This document shows positions 1 through 9,611 of a DNA stretch of 64,000 nt, piece after piece. The notes under the pieces were generated by a model. It was not told the origin of the DNA, made no database searches, and was given only the letters and a program-made list of their open reading frames with translations. Numbering within the stretch: position 1 is the stretch's first letter; each line of letters opens with the position of its first letter. The stretch is taken from the NCBI RefSeq assembly GCF_034424545.1, contig NZ_CP139970.1:1116001-1180000 (forward strand). Reading direction: 5' to 3'. The DNA is from Trinickia caryophylli. Lineage in GTDB: Bacteria > Pseudomonadota > Gammaproteobacteria > Burkholderiales > Burkholderiaceae. The translations under genes were made by a program, and so were the position numbers.

Positions 1-642
<642 letters not shown>

Positions 643-681
643 CTAACTCCTTGAAATCTTGTGGAATAGGATCGAGACGAG

Positions 682-972
682 TTACTTCTGGACGACTGCC
701 ATGATGTCTTCTTCGCGCATCACCAGCAATTCCTGGCCGTCGACCTTGACCGTCTGGCCGGCGTACTTGCCGAACAGGACACGGTCGCCGACTTTGACGT
801 CGAGCGCGATTTGATCGCCCTTGTCATTGCGCTTACCCGGCCCGATCGCGAGCACCTCGCCTTGATCCGGCTTTTCGGCGGCGGCGTCAGGAATCACGAT
901 GCCCGAGGCGGTCTTGGTTTCCTGATCCAAACGCTTCACGATGACGCGATCGTGCAAAGGACGAAGGTTCAT
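682..972 (-). CDS. groES: 10-kDa co-chaperonin GroES
   Basis: A 96-residue co-chaperonin that caps the GroEL ring. The reading [14 protein letters not shown] is the canonical start, followed by the mobile-loop region [16 protein letters not shown] (about residues 16-31) and the conserved [14 protein letters not shown] segment (here [10 protein letters not shown]). The ATG at 972 is preferred over a GTG two codons upstream because a GAGGAG-like box sits 7 bases before it and the length matches the family. It is the first gene of groES-groEL. A CIRCE operator lies 70 bases upstream, so HrcA repression with heat-shock induction is expected. Confidence 0.97.
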   Translation of the reverse strand: MNLRPLHDRVIVKRLDQETKTASGIVIPDAAAEKPDQGEVLAIGPGKRNDKGDQIALDVKVGDRVLFGKYAGQTVKVDGQELLVMREEDIMAVVQK

Positions 973-1042
973 ACACACTCCTCTCTTGATTGAGACTGAA
1001 GAACGCTTAGGTTAGGCCGCCCAGCGACCCGGACGGAACTTG

Positions 1043-1069
1043 TTAGCACTCACGTGCAGCGAGTGCTAA
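1043..1069. promoter_or_regulatory. CIRCE operator (HrcA binding site)
   Basis: A perfect inverted repeat TTAGCACTC, nine-base spacer, GAGTGCTAA. This matches the CIRCE consensus at all 18 arm positions and has the standard spacer length. It sits just upstream of groES on the minus strand. HrcA binding here is inferred from the family; hrcA itself is not in the window. Confidence 0.95.
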
Positions 1070-1173
1070 TTATATGGACCGGTGTGGGCGAATTCAAGAA
1101 GGGACCGAGGGACAATTGCGACAATGCCCCCGCAACGCCCCAGTTGCCAAACGCGGCCGGTCGAGTTATAAAC

Positions 1174-1192
1174 GCAAATCATTCTTATTTGC
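1174..1192. promoter_or_regulatory. Probable Fur box upstream of the FecI-type sigma gene
   Basis: A 19-base AT-rich imperfect palindrome with outer arms GCAAAT and ATTTGC in otherwise GC-rich DNA. It closely resembles Fur boxes found before iron-starvation sigma factor genes in Burkholderia. It lies 41 bases upstream of the sigma factor start, where bound Fur would overlap the promoter. The match is by eye; no weight matrix was run. Confidence 0.7.
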
Positions 1193-1233
1193 AACGCCGG
1201 TAGCCGGCGCGCGACGCGAAAGGGGATCGTTCG

Positions 1234-1749
1234 ATGGCCGCCGTGCCTTCAGACGTGCGACAGGACGTGCACGCACTCTACCGGGACCACCACGGCTGGT
1301 TGCAGGGCTGGCTGCGCCGAAAGCTCGAAAACGCGTTCGACGCATCCGACCTCGCGCAGGACACGTTCGTGCGTATCATCGGTTCCTGGGCGCGGCTGGG
1401 CCCACCAGCGTTGCTGGAGCCGCGCGCTTATCTCGCCACCGTCGCCCGCCACGTTCTTCTCAATCACTACCGGCGGCTTTCGCTCGAAAAAGTCTTTCTC
1501 GACACGCTCGCGCATCTGCCCGACGCGCAGGCGCCTTCCCCCGAGGAACGCCTTGCCATCCTCGAAACGCTTCACGAGATCGACGCCATGCTCGACGGCC
1601 TGCCGCCCAAGGTTCGAACCGCGTTCCTGCTGGCGCAGTTGGAAGGGCTGGCCTATGCGGATATCGCAGCGCGCATGCAAGTGAGCGTTCGCACGGTGAA
1701 GCGCTACATGGCGAACGCGTACGAAGCCTGCCTGCTGGCGGCTCCGTGA
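1234..1749 (+). CDS. FecI-type ECF RNA polymerase sigma factor
   Basis: A 171-residue extracytoplasmic-function sigma factor of the iron-starvation (FecI) group. It would direct RNA polymerase to the downstream TonB receptor gene. The sigma-2 region spans about residues 12-80 (DLAQDTFVRIIGSW and YLATVARHVLLNHYRR). The sigma-4 helix-turn-helix spans about residues 110-165 (LEGLAYADIAARMQVSVRTVKRYMA). The stop overlaps the GTG start of fecR by three bases, so the two are translationally coupled. The Fur-like box upstream points to iron-repressed expression. The inducing ligand is unknown; only the receptor downstream suggests a ferric siderophore. Confidence 0.93.
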   Translation: MAAVPSDVRQDVHALYRDHHGWLQGWLRRKLENAFDASDLAQDTFVRIIGSWARLGPPALLEPRAYLATVARHVLLNHYRRLSLEKVFLDTLAHLPDAQAPSPEERLAILETLHEIDAMLDGLPPKVRTAFLLAQLEGLAYADIAARMQVSVRTVKRYMANAYEACLLAAP

Positions 1750-2765
1750 ACGGCGCGGGAATCGACGCGCAACGCGCGGCCGCCGAGCGCGCCGCCGACG
1801 ACGCGCTCCCGCTCTCGCGTGCCGTCGCGCGCGAAGCCGCGGCGTGGCTCGTGCGGCTGCACGGCGGCGGCTCGCGCGAAGACGAGGAAGCGTGCCGGCG
1901 TTGGCGCGCCGCGGACGCCGAGCACGAACGCGCCTGGCAGCGCGCATTGCGGCTCACGGCCCGGCTCGATGCGGTGCCGGCCAGCGTCGGCATGCCCGTA
2001 CTCGGGCGCAGCGTCCGCACCACCCGGCGCACGACCGTCAAGGCCCTGTCTCTGATGCTCGCGGCAGGGCCCATCGGCTATGCCGCATATCGCGCCACGC
2101 CCTGGCGCGAATGGGCCGCGGACGAACGGACTACGATCGGCGAACGCCGGAGCGTCACCCTGGCCGACGGCTCACGCGTCGATCTCGATACGGCTACCGC
2201 ATTCGACATCCGGTTCGGCGACGGCGAGCGCCGCCTCACGCTGTATGCCGGTGCGATTCAGGTGACGACGGGTAGCGATGCGGGTCATGCCCGCCCTTAC
2301 CGCCCGCTCGTCGTACAAACGGCGCAAGGAATGCTCCGCGCACTCGGCACGCGCTTCGTCGTGCGCGATGACGGCAGCGCCGGCACGTTCGTAGCCGTGC
2401 TGCACGGCGCAGTGGAAGCCGCGACGGAAGCGGCACCGCTCAAGCGCATCGTCCCGGCCGGGCGGCAGTTGCGCTTCACGGCCTCGTCGATAGGCGAGGC
2501 CGTGCCTGTGGACCCCCATGTGGCCGACTGGGCACACGGCACGTTGTTCGCCGAACGCATGCGGTTGGCCGATTTCCTGTCGGAGTTGAGCCGCTACCGG
2601 CCGGGCCTGCTGCGGTGCGACCCGTCCGTGGCCGACCTCCGTATTTCCGGTGTCTTCCGGCTCGATCGGGCGGACGACATTCTCGCGGCGCTACCGCAGA
2701 CCCTCCCCGTCCGGATCGTCTCGCGCACGCGCTACTGGATCGGCGTGACGGCAGCAGGCATCTGA
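1746..2765 (+). CDS. FecR-type membrane sigma regulator
   Basis: A 339-residue inner-membrane protein that relays the receptor signal to the FecI-type sigma factor. The N-terminal cytoplasmic DUF4880-like part (about 15-75) has the usual AAAWLVRLHGG and CRRWRAADAEHERAWQR motifs. One membrane segment follows near residues 98-117 (ALSLMLAAGPIGYAAYR). The periplasmic FecR domain (about 130-235) begins ERRSVTLADGSRVDLDTATA. The C-terminal domain resembles an STN-interacting domain. The GTG start at 1746 overlaps the fecI-like stop, the standard coupling for this pair. No truncation is seen. Confidence 0.92.
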   Translation: MNGAGIDAQRAAAERAADDALPLSRAVAREAAAWLVRLHGGGSREDEEACRRWRAADAEHERAWQRALRLTARLDAVPASVGMPVLGRSVRTTRRTTVKALSLMLAAGPIGYAAYRATPWREWAADERTTIGERRSVTLADGSRVDLDTATAFDIRFGDGERRLTLYAGAIQVTTGSDAGHARPYRPLVVQTAQGMLRALGTRFVVRDDGSAGTFVAVLHGAVEAATEAAPLKRIVPAGRQLRFTASSIGEAVPVDPHVADWAHGTLFAERMRLADFLSELSRYRPGLLRCDPSVADLRISGVFRLDRADDILAALPQTLPVRIVSRTRYWIGVTAAGI

Positions 2766-3029
2766 AGAACCAGCGGAACCTGCGCTCTCACCGGCGCCGC
2801 TTGCGAGTGCCAGCGGGAGTCAGCGCTTCAGCGCCGCACTCCAGCCCCGCTGCGCCCGGCACGCGCAGCCCGCCGCAAGCCCTCCAACCTGCGCACCGGT
2901 CCCAACGCAGCGGTATGCCGCATCGCCCCTCGATCGGAGGGTGTCCATTCGATGCCCCGATGTCCCCTTTTAGCGGCTCGCGTGTCCTACCTGAATAACC
3001 GCACCGCTATTTCGACAAAGGAGCCACCG

Positions 3030-5516
3030 ATGACCCGACGGCCATTCCGCCGGACGCCAGCCGCCGCACGCGGCTTAACCCTGCCTCTGCGCGTTGCCCC
3101 ACGGCCGGCCGTGCTCGCGCTCGCCTGCCTCGGCGCGGGCTTCGCATTGACGGCGGCCGCGCCGGCAAACGTCGGTGCCGCCGAGGCCTCGGCCAACTCG
3201 GCGCCGGCGACGATCCGGCCAACGTTCAAAATCCCCGCCGGCCCCTTGGGCCGCGCGCTGGCCGAATTCGCGAGCCAGGCCGGCGTCAGCGTCCAGATGG
3301 ACCCGCGTCTCGTCGATGGTCTGACAAGCCCCGGCCTTGACGGCCGCTTCACCGTCCACGAAGGCTTCGCGGCCTTGAGCGCGGGCACGCCAGTGGAAGC
3401 AATAGAGACGGCGAACGGCGTCTACCTCGTGCGCGCGCGGCCCACCTCCGGCCCCGTATCCGTGCAGCCAGCCCGGCAATTGCCCACCGTGCACGTAACG
3501 GCCGGCGCGGGCGCGGACGACGAAACGGATGGCTATGTCGCGTATTCGAGCACGACGGCGACGAAGAGCGACACGCCCATCGTCGACACGCCTCAGTCGA
3601 TCTCGGTCATCACGCGCCAGCAGATGACCGAACAAAACGCGCAGACCCTGAATGCCGCCGTGCGTTACACATCCGGGGTGACGGCCGAATCGCGCGGCGG
3701 CCTCGCCACGCGCTATGACCTGCTGAAAGTACGCGGTTTCGACGCGGACACTTATTGGAACGGTCTCAAGCTGCTCGGCAACGGCATGTATTCGGTTCCG
3801 CAGCTCGATCCTTACCTGATGGAACGAGTCGACGTTCTCAAGGGACCGGTTTCGGTGTTATACGGCCAGGCATCCGCGGGCGGGGTCATCGACCAGCAAA
3901 GCAAACAGCCCTCGCAAAAGCCGCTGCACGAAGTGGGCGTCGAGTTCGGAAACTACGGCCACAAGCAGGCAACGTTCGACTTCTCGGGGCCGCTCGATGC
4001 CGGCGCGCATTACCTTTATCGATTCGCCGCGCTCGCGCGCAGCGAAGACGGGCAAGTCGCCACCACGCGCAACGAACGCATCGCGATCGCCCCGTCGTTC
4101 ACGTGGCGCCCCGACAATACGACCGCCCTCACGCTGTTCGCGCTCTATCAGCGCGACCCGCGCAGCACGTCCTACGGCAGCGTGCCGCCCGAGGGCTCCG
4201 TGCTCTTCAATCCTTATGGGAAGCTGCCGTCGGACTTCTACGACGGCGACACCGCCTTCGAACGGTTCAGCCGCACACAGGCGTCCGTGGGCTACCAGTT
4301 CGAGCACAGGCTGAATCCCGCTTGGACCGTACGCTCGAACGGCCGCTATTTCCATATCAGCCAGGACTACGCAAGCGTCTATGGCAGCGGCCTCGAAAGC
4401 GACTATCGCACGCTCGACCGGTACTCGATCGCGTCGACCGACAGCATGAACACGGTCGAACTCGATAACCAGATCGAGGGAAAGTTCGCGACCGGCCCGC
4501 TCAGCCATACGGTGCTCGCAGGTTTCGATTATCAGCACATGGCGAGCTCGTACCTGCTCGGATACGGCTCGGCACCCACGCTCGACATCTTCGCGCCCGA
4601 CTATTCGGCGGCAATCGCCGATCCGGCTCGCACGCTCACTCGTGTGCGCAGCAATCAATACGGCGTCTACGCACAAGACCAGATCCGCTTCGGCCGTTTC
4701 GTGTTCACGCTCAGCGGCCGCGAGGACTGGATGAACACTTCCACGCGCAACGTCGACAACGCGACACAAACGAGCCAGTCCGCGCGGGCGTTCACCAAGC
4801 GCGCGGGCCTCACGTATCGGTTCGACAACGGCATCGCCCCTTATGCGAGCTATACCGAATCGTTCTCGCCGCAGTCGGGCACCGATGCGGCCGGCAGGCC
4901 TTTCGACCCGGAGCGCGCACGGCAGTACGAAGTGGGCATCAAGTATCAGCCGGCCAATTGGGATGCGCTGTTTACGGTTGCCTGGTTCGACCTCACGCGC
5001 CGCAATCTGCTGACCGTCGATGCAAACAATCCGGGCTTTCAGACGGAAGCCGGCGAAGCCCGCTCGCGCGGCCTCGAACTCGAGGCAAAAGCGCGTCTCG
5101 GCGATGCGCTGGACGTGGCTGCCAGCTACACCTACCTCGACACGAAATACGTGAAGGACAGCAGCGGATTACAGGGCAAATACCTTTCGGCCGTGCCGCA
5201 GAACCAGGCGTCGCTCTGGGCGTACTACACGCAGCACCGCGGTGCGCTGGCGGGGCTTTCCGGCGGCATGGGCATACGCTACACGGGGCAGACGTACAGT
5301 TACGACAACAGCTACAAGCTCAGCAGCTTCGTGCTCCTCGATGCCACGCTGCGCTACGACCTCGGCCGGCTCTCGCCCTCGCTCAAAGGCAGCGAGGTGT
5401 ACGTCAATGCGCAGAATCTGTTGAACCGGCGCTATGTCGCGTCTTGCAGCTATACGACCTGGTGCTGGTTCGGTTATGGGCGGCAGGTTTTCGCGGGTGC
5501 GAACTATCGGTGGTGA
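3030..5516 (+). CDS. TonB-dependent siderophore receptor with N-terminal STN signalling domain
   Basis: An 828-residue outer-membrane receptor of the FpvA/FoxA/FhuE group. The export signal runs to about residue 48 (AAEASA). It is followed by an STN domain (about 62-115, FKIPAGPLGRALAEFASQAG) that contacts FecR, a plug domain (about 165-275, TPQSISVITRQQM and ERVDVLKGPVSVLYG), and a 22-strand barrel ending in the aromatic residue W (FAGANYRW). The ATG at 3030 is chosen because AAAGGAG lies just upstream and the signal peptide fits. It follows fecI-fecR by 264 bases that hold no gene and probably carry the ECF-dependent promoter. The ligand is likely a ferric siderophore, but which one is not decidable here. 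Confidence 0.93.
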   Translation: MTRRPFRRTPAAARGLTLPLRVAPRPAVLALACLGAGFALTAAAPANVGAAEASANSAPATIRPTFKIPAGPLGRALAEFASQAGVSVQMDPRLVDGLTSPGLDGRFTVHEGFAALSAGTPVEAIETANGVYLVRARPTSGPVSVQPARQLPTVHVTAGAGADDETDGYVAYSSTTATKSDTPIVDTPQSISVITRQQMTEQNAQTLNAAVRYTSGVTAESRGGLATRYDLLKVRGFDADTYWNGLKLLGNGMYSVPQLDPYLMERVDVLKGPVSVLYGQASAGGVIDQQSKQPSQKPLHEVGVEFGNYGHKQATFDFSGPLDAGAHYLYRFAALARSEDGQVATTRNERIAIAPSFTWRPDNTTALTLFALYQRDPRSTSYGSVPPEGSVLFNPYGKLPSDFYDGDTAFERFSRTQASVGYQFEHRLNPAWTVRSNGRYFHISQDYASVYGSGLESDYRTLDRYSIASTDSMNTVELDNQIEGKFATGPLSHTVLAGFDYQHMASSYLLGYGSAPTLDIFAPDYSAAIADPARTLTRVRSNQYGVYAQDQIRFGRFVFTLSGREDWMNTSTRNVDNATQTSQSARAFTKRAGLTYRFDNGIAPYASYTESFSPQSGTDAAGRPFDPERARQYEVGIKYQPANWDALFTVAWFDLTRRNLLTVDANNPGFQTEAGEARSRGLELEAKARLGDALDVAASYTYLDTKYVKDSSGLQGKYLSAVPQNQASLWAYYTQHRGALAGLSGGMGIRYTGQTYSYDNSYKLSSFVLLDATLRYDLGRLSPSLKGSEVYVNAQNLLNRRYVASCSYTTWCWFGYGRQVFAGANYRW

Positions 5517-5640
5517 GCGTGGGGGGCTGCGAGGCCTCCTGCTCCCCGCGGTGGGTACGCCGAATACTCCAGGTAATCGCCTATTCTCGTCAGACGTAGG
5601 ATGACGTACCTTACAGTTTCCATAAAACAACGGAGGAGAC

Positions 5641-6768
5641 ATGACACTCGGCTTTTCCCAGAGCGCACCCGCACGCTCGCGCCTCAAGCAGTGGACCCGC
5701 CTCGCCGCGGCGCTCGGCGCCATGGCCACGATCTGGTCGATGCCGGCCCACGCAAGCCGCACCTATGTTTACGTCTCCAACGCAGACAGCCAGGACATCT
5801 CCGCCTACGAACTCGACGAGGCTTCCGGTTCGCTCGCCCCCATCCAGACACTCCCCCTCGGCGGCACGGCCATGCCGATCGCTCGCTCGCCGAACCGCCC
5901 GCATCTTTATGTCGCACTGCGCTCGAAGCCGTACCGCGTCGTCACGCTTTTCGCGAATCCGCTCGACGGCCGGCTCACCGAAATCGGCTCCGCCGCGCTG
6001 CCCGAAAGCATGGCGTACATTTCGACCGATGCTTCCGGGCGCTATCTGTTCGGCGCGTCGTACGGCGGCAACATGCTCTCCGTGAACCGCATCGACGCAA
6101 GCGGAATCGCTGCCCAGACCTTCCAGACCGTGCCGACGGGCCCGATGGCTCACTCGATCCGCACCTCGCCCGACAACCGCTATGCCTTCGCGTCGGTACT
6201 CGGCGCCGATGCATGGCTGCGCCTGAAGCTCGACGCCGATGCCGGCACGCTCGCCAACGACGCACAGCCGGCCTACTCGCTGCCGCCAAAGTCGGGCCCG
6301 CGCCACTTCATCTTCTCGGGCGATGGCCGCTTCGTCTATCTGATCGACGAACTGGACGGAAAACTGCACGTGCTGTCCTTCGATAGCCGCACCGATCGCG
6401 CCAAGCCCATCCAGAGCGTCTCCATCCTGCCGCCCGACTTCGGCAGCGGCAAGCCGTGGGGGGCGGACGTCCACCAAAGCCTCGATGGCCGCTTCGTCTA
6501 CGTATCCGAACGGACATCGAGCACGCTCACCGGCTACCGCGTCGATTCGCGCAAGGGCACGCTCGAACGCATCGGCACCTGGCCCACCGAAAAGCAGCCG
6601 CGCGGCTTCGGCATCGACCCGTCCGGCCATTACCTGCTCGCGGCCGGACAACTGAGCGACCACCTCTCGGTGTACCGCATCGACGCGAAAACGGGCACGC
6701 TCTCGGCCGTCGGACGCTACCCCACCGGTAAAAATCCGAACTGGGTCGAATCCGTCACGTTCGAGTAA
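5641..6768 (+). CDS. Secreted lactonase-family seven-bladed beta-propeller (6-phosphogluconolactonase-like fold)
   Basis: A 375-residue protein with a signal peptide (cleavage near residue 38 after MPAHA) and repeated propeller blades (TYVYVSNADSQDISAYELD, RYLFGASYGGNMLSVNRID, RFVYVSERTSSTLTGYRVD, HYLLAAGQLSDHLSVYRID). This is the YkgB/Pgl-like lactonase family. Because it is exported, a role in central-metabolic 6-phosphogluconolactone hydrolysis is unlikely. The position 124 bases behind a TonB receptor suggests action on an imported or external lactone or siderophore; that is inference only. The start has GGAGGAGAC immediately upstream. Confidence 0.85.
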   Translation: MTLGFSQSAPARSRLKQWTRLAAALGAMATIWSMPAHASRTYVYVSNADSQDISAYELDEASGSLAPIQTLPLGGTAMPIARSPNRPHLYVALRSKPYRVVTLFANPLDGRLTEIGSAALPESMAYISTDASGRYLFGASYGGNMLSVNRIDASGIAAQTFQTVPTGPMAHSIRTSPDNRYAFASVLGADAWLRLKLDADAGTLANDAQPAYSLPPKSGPRHFIFSGDGRFVYLIDELDGKLHVLSFDSRTDRAKPIQSVSILPPDFGSGKPWGADVHQSLDGRFVYVSERTSSTLTGYRVDSRKGTLERIGTWPTEKQPRGFGIDPSGHYLLAAGQLSDHLSVYRIDAKTGTLSAVGRYPTGKNPNWVESVTFE

Positions 6769-6803
6769 GCACTCCCCGGTAGCTGGCTACGCGCGGCCGC
6801 CAT

Positions 6804-6843
6804 GGTCAGTTGTCGGATGACCGCGCGAACCGCTAGCTATAAT
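6804..6843 (+). promoter_or_regulatory. Probable promoter and operator of the FadR-type regulator gene
   Basis: A perfect TATAAT (6838-6843) lies 40 bases before the regulator start. Just upstream is an interrupted inverted repeat GGTCA ... TGACC (6804-6822). A GntR-type repressor often binds such a short palindrome at its own promoter. No convincing -35 hexamer at 17-base spacing was found, so the promoter may depend on other contacts. Confidence 0.4.
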
Positions 6844-6883
6844 GAATAAATAATCGACCGTTCGCTGTCGCAAGAGGTACCCG

Positions 6884-7636
6884 ATGTCAGCGCCGCCCCT
6901 TAACGCCGCTTCGCCGCGGCGCGCCCGCAATCTCGCGGAATTCGTCGTCAATCAGTTGGTCGAGCAGATCGAAGCGAGCGTGCTGAAGCCTGGCGACAAG
7001 CTGCCCACCGAATCGCAGCTGATGGAAAGCATGAACGTCAGCCGCACCGTGATTCGCGAGGCTATCTCACGCTTGCAGGCCGCGAAAGTCATCGAAACAC
7101 GCCACGGCATCGGCAGCTTCGTGCTCGAGCCGGCCGCGAAAAGCGTCGGCTTCAACGTGGCGCCCGGCACGACGCTGCGCGACGTGCTTCACATCCTCGA
7201 GTTGCGCATCAGCCTCGAAACCGAATGCGCCGGGCTCGCCGCGCAGCGCGCCCAGCCCGATGACCTTGCGCGCATGCGCGCGGCGCTCGATACGCTCATC
7301 GCCACCCATAGCGACGAACCGGCGAGCGTCGAAGCCGATCTGCACTTCCACATCGCCGTGGCACAGGCCACGGGCAATCGTTATTTCGTCGACATCCTCA
7401 CGCAGCTCGGCACCGCGCTGATCCCGCGCGAGCGGATAGACTCGGCTGGCATCGCACACGAAGATCCCGGCATCTATCTTTCGACCGTCAATGGCGAGCA
7501 CGAGAGCATTTACGATGCGATCGCACGGCGCGATGCGGAAAGCGCGCGTGCCGCGATGCGCATGCATCTGTCGAACAGCCGGGAGAGATTGCGGCGCGCG
7601 AATGCAACTGCCATGGCAGTGGAATCGCACAGTTGA
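6884..7636 (+). CDS. FadR/FCD-family GntR transcription regulator
   Basis: A 250-residue repressor or activator. The N-terminal winged helix (about 20-85) contains PGDKLPTESQLMESMNVSRTV and the recognition helix REAISRLQAAKVIETRHGIGSFV. The C-terminal FCD all-helical ligand domain (about 105-235) carries the metal-binding pattern with D/H residues (EADLHFHIAVAQATGNRYF and NGEHESIYDAI). FCD regulators usually control catabolism of organic acids or sugars and respond to small carboxylates. No catabolic genes adjoin it: the next gene is a convergent chemoreceptor. Its target therefore stays open; autoregulation is possible. Confidence 0.9.
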   Translation: MSAPPLNAASPRRARNLAEFVVNQLVEQIEASVLKPGDKLPTESQLMESMNVSRTVIREAISRLQAAKVIETRHGIGSFVLEPAAKSVGFNVAPGTTLRDVLHILELRISLETECAGLAAQRAQPDDLARMRAALDTLIATHSDEPASVEADLHFHIAVAQATGNRYFVDILTQLGTALIPRERIDSAGIAHEDPGIYLSTVNGEHESIYDAIARRDAESARAAMRMHLSNSRERLRRANATAMAVESHS

Positions 7637-7773
7637 CGATCGCGTAACCGGGTACGCACCGGGGCCGCGACCGTGCATCGGGCGCGTGCCCGGTTCAGCG
7701 TGCGGCATACCGCCGGCGCGCCACGACGGATCAATCAGACGAACGGCCGCTCGGCGGCGGCCGCTGCCTTCTT

Positions 7774-9330
7774 TCAGCGCGCGCTCAAGCGGAACGCCGC
7801 CACTGCCGTTGCGGTGGCCTGCGCTTGCTGCTCGAGCGCGCTCGCCGCGGCCGCCGACTGCTCGACCAGTGCCGCGTTTTGCTGGGTGACCTGATCCATC
7901 TGGCTCACCGCCTGACCCACCTGCTCGATGCCGAGGCTTTGCTCGGCCGTTGCAGCCGTGATCTCCGTCATGATCGAGGCGACCTCGCGCACCGATGCGA
8001 CGATCTCGCCCATCGCGCGGCCCGCTTCGGTGACGAGCGCATTGCCGCTCTTCACGTCTTCGACCGAGGTGCCGATGAGCGTCTTGATCTCCTGCGCCGC
8101 CGCCGCGCTGCGCTGCGCGAGCGAGCGCACCTCGCCCGCCACCACGGCGAACCCGCGGCCGAGTTCGCCTGCCCGGGCCGACTCCACTGCGGCATTGAGC
8201 GCCAGGATGTTGGTCTGGAACGCGATGCTGTCAATGAGGCCCGTGATGTCGGCGATCTTCTGCGAGCTCGTGGACACCGCGCTCATCGTTTGAACGGCGC
8301 GGCCGACCACATCGCCACCACGCTCCGCCGCCTGCGCCGCATTGGCGGCAAGGTCGCTCGCCGTACGCGCGTGCTCGGCATTGCGCTTGACCGTGGACGT
8401 CAGCTCGCCCATGCTCGCGGCCGTCTCCTCGAGCGACGCCGACTGCTGCTCCGTGCGACTGGAAAGGTCCAGGTTGCCCGCCGAAATTTCGCGCGCGGCG
8501 GTATGGATTGCGTCGCAGTTCTCGCGCACGACCGAGACGGCCTGCCAGAGACCGGAGCGCATACGGCTCATCGCGGCGAAAAGCTGGCCGATTTCATTTG
8601 CGCCGGCCTGGGGCACTTCAACGGTGAGATCGTTCGCGGCGATCCGATCGAGCATGTTCACGGCTTCGTGCAGCGGCCCGATGACGATCCGGCGCAACGC
8701 GAAGTAGGTGGACGCAATCAGTACGAGCGAGAACGACACGCCCACCAGGACGAGGCCGAGCACCCACTGGTAATCGCGCGCGGCGCCCGCAGCCGATACC
8801 TGGGCGAACCCGCCCGCCAGCTTCTGGAATTTCTCGACCGCCGCCGAATAATCGATCCCGGCGGTTCGGATGTCCTTGTCGTTGATCGTCACGTAGGCAG
8901 GAGTGTCGCCATTACGCAACGCTTGGGATGCAGCTTTCAGGTAGGAGGCAAGGCGCTCGGAGGCGTCGAGCAACTGTTGCTTTAACGCATCATCCTGGCC
9001 GTCGAAACGCGCGGCGCGGCGAAATGCGTCCGTTTCCGAGGCGGCGCGGTCGATCGTCGTCTGCGCGCTCTTGAGCGCCGAGTCGCGCGTGGCCGTATCG
9101 CCCGCTTCTTTCAGCGCGGCGTAGGCACGGGTCAATGCCGAGCGCGTGCGCGTGGTGTCCTTGTAGCCGTCGTTGACGAGAATCACCTGGCTGGCGATCT
9201 CCTGCTGCAACGCCGCCGCGGCGTTCGCGCGGCTGAGCGCCACGACACCCAGCACGCCCCCCAGCACCATCATGGCTGCGAACACTGCCAATACAGCAAG
9301 CAGGCTGCGCCTCACCGACAAATTACCCAT
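7774..9330 (-). CDS. Methyl-accepting chemotaxis protein
   Basis: A transmembrane chemoreceptor of about 518 residues. A first membrane helix (about 8-30, LLAVLAVFAAMMVLGGVLGVVAL) leads to a periplasmic four-helix-type sensor region (about 31-190). A second membrane helix follows (VLGLVLVGVSFSLVLIASTYFAL), then a HAMP linker and the cytoplasmic signalling domain with the hairpin tip IDSIAFQTNILALNAAVESA. There is no C-terminal NWETF-like CheR/CheB tether. The ATG at 9330 places the first helix right after the start as in relatives; an ATG at 9354 and a TTG at 9384 are in frame upstream. The ligand is unknown. Confidence 0.9.
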   Translation of the reverse strand: MGNLSVRRSLLAVLAVFAAMMVLGGVLGVVALSRANAAAALQQEIASQVILVNDGYKDTTRTRSALTRAYAALKEAGDTATRDSALKSAQTTIDRAASETDAFRRAARFDGQDDALKQQLLDASERLASYLKAASQALRNGDTPAYVTINDKDIRTAGIDYSAAVEKFQKLAGGFAQVSAAGAARDYQWVLGLVLVGVSFSLVLIASTYFALRRIVIGPLHEAVNMLDRIAANDLTVEVPQAGANEIGQLFAAMSRMRSGLWQAVSVVRENCDAIHTAAREISAGNLDLSSRTEQQSASLEETAASMGELTSTVKRNAEHARTASDLAANAAQAAERGGDVVGRAVQTMSAVSTSSQKIADITGLIDSIAFQTNILALNAAVESARAGELGRGFAVVAGEVRSLAQRSAAAAQEIKTLIGTSVEDVKSGNALVTEAGRAMGEIVASVREVASIMTEITAATAEQSLGIEQVGQAVSQMDQVTQQNAALVEQSAAAASALEQQAQATATAVAAFRLSAR

Positions 9331-9611
9331 CGCGCCGACACCCCGTTCGTCCATGCCGGACACGGGCCGGCGGTTGGTCTTCAAATCGTTCTATATAACG
9401 GCCGTCCGGCGACGAACTGTAGGCCAAAACGCGCCGCGCACATCATACGTTGTCTTACAACACGCATCCAGCAAGATTGCGCGTAGTAATTTCCCTAGTA
9501 TCTCCAGCAATTCACTGCCCCGAGAATTTTTAATGGCATCACAGTTGTACGATGACATATGAGTAGCAACTCAGCGCCTTTCGCACCAAACCAAGCATGC
9601 ATGGAGATCTA

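Noticed and set aside
1074..1745. Extended reading upstream of fecR in the same frame
   Set aside because: It overlaps the whole sigma factor in another frame and has no family motifs. The GTG at 1746 coupled to the sigma stop gives a normal-length FecR.
5641..6768. Cytosolic 6-phosphogluconolactonase (Pgl)
   Set aside because: A clear signal peptide and position behind a TonB receptor argue against a central-metabolic role.
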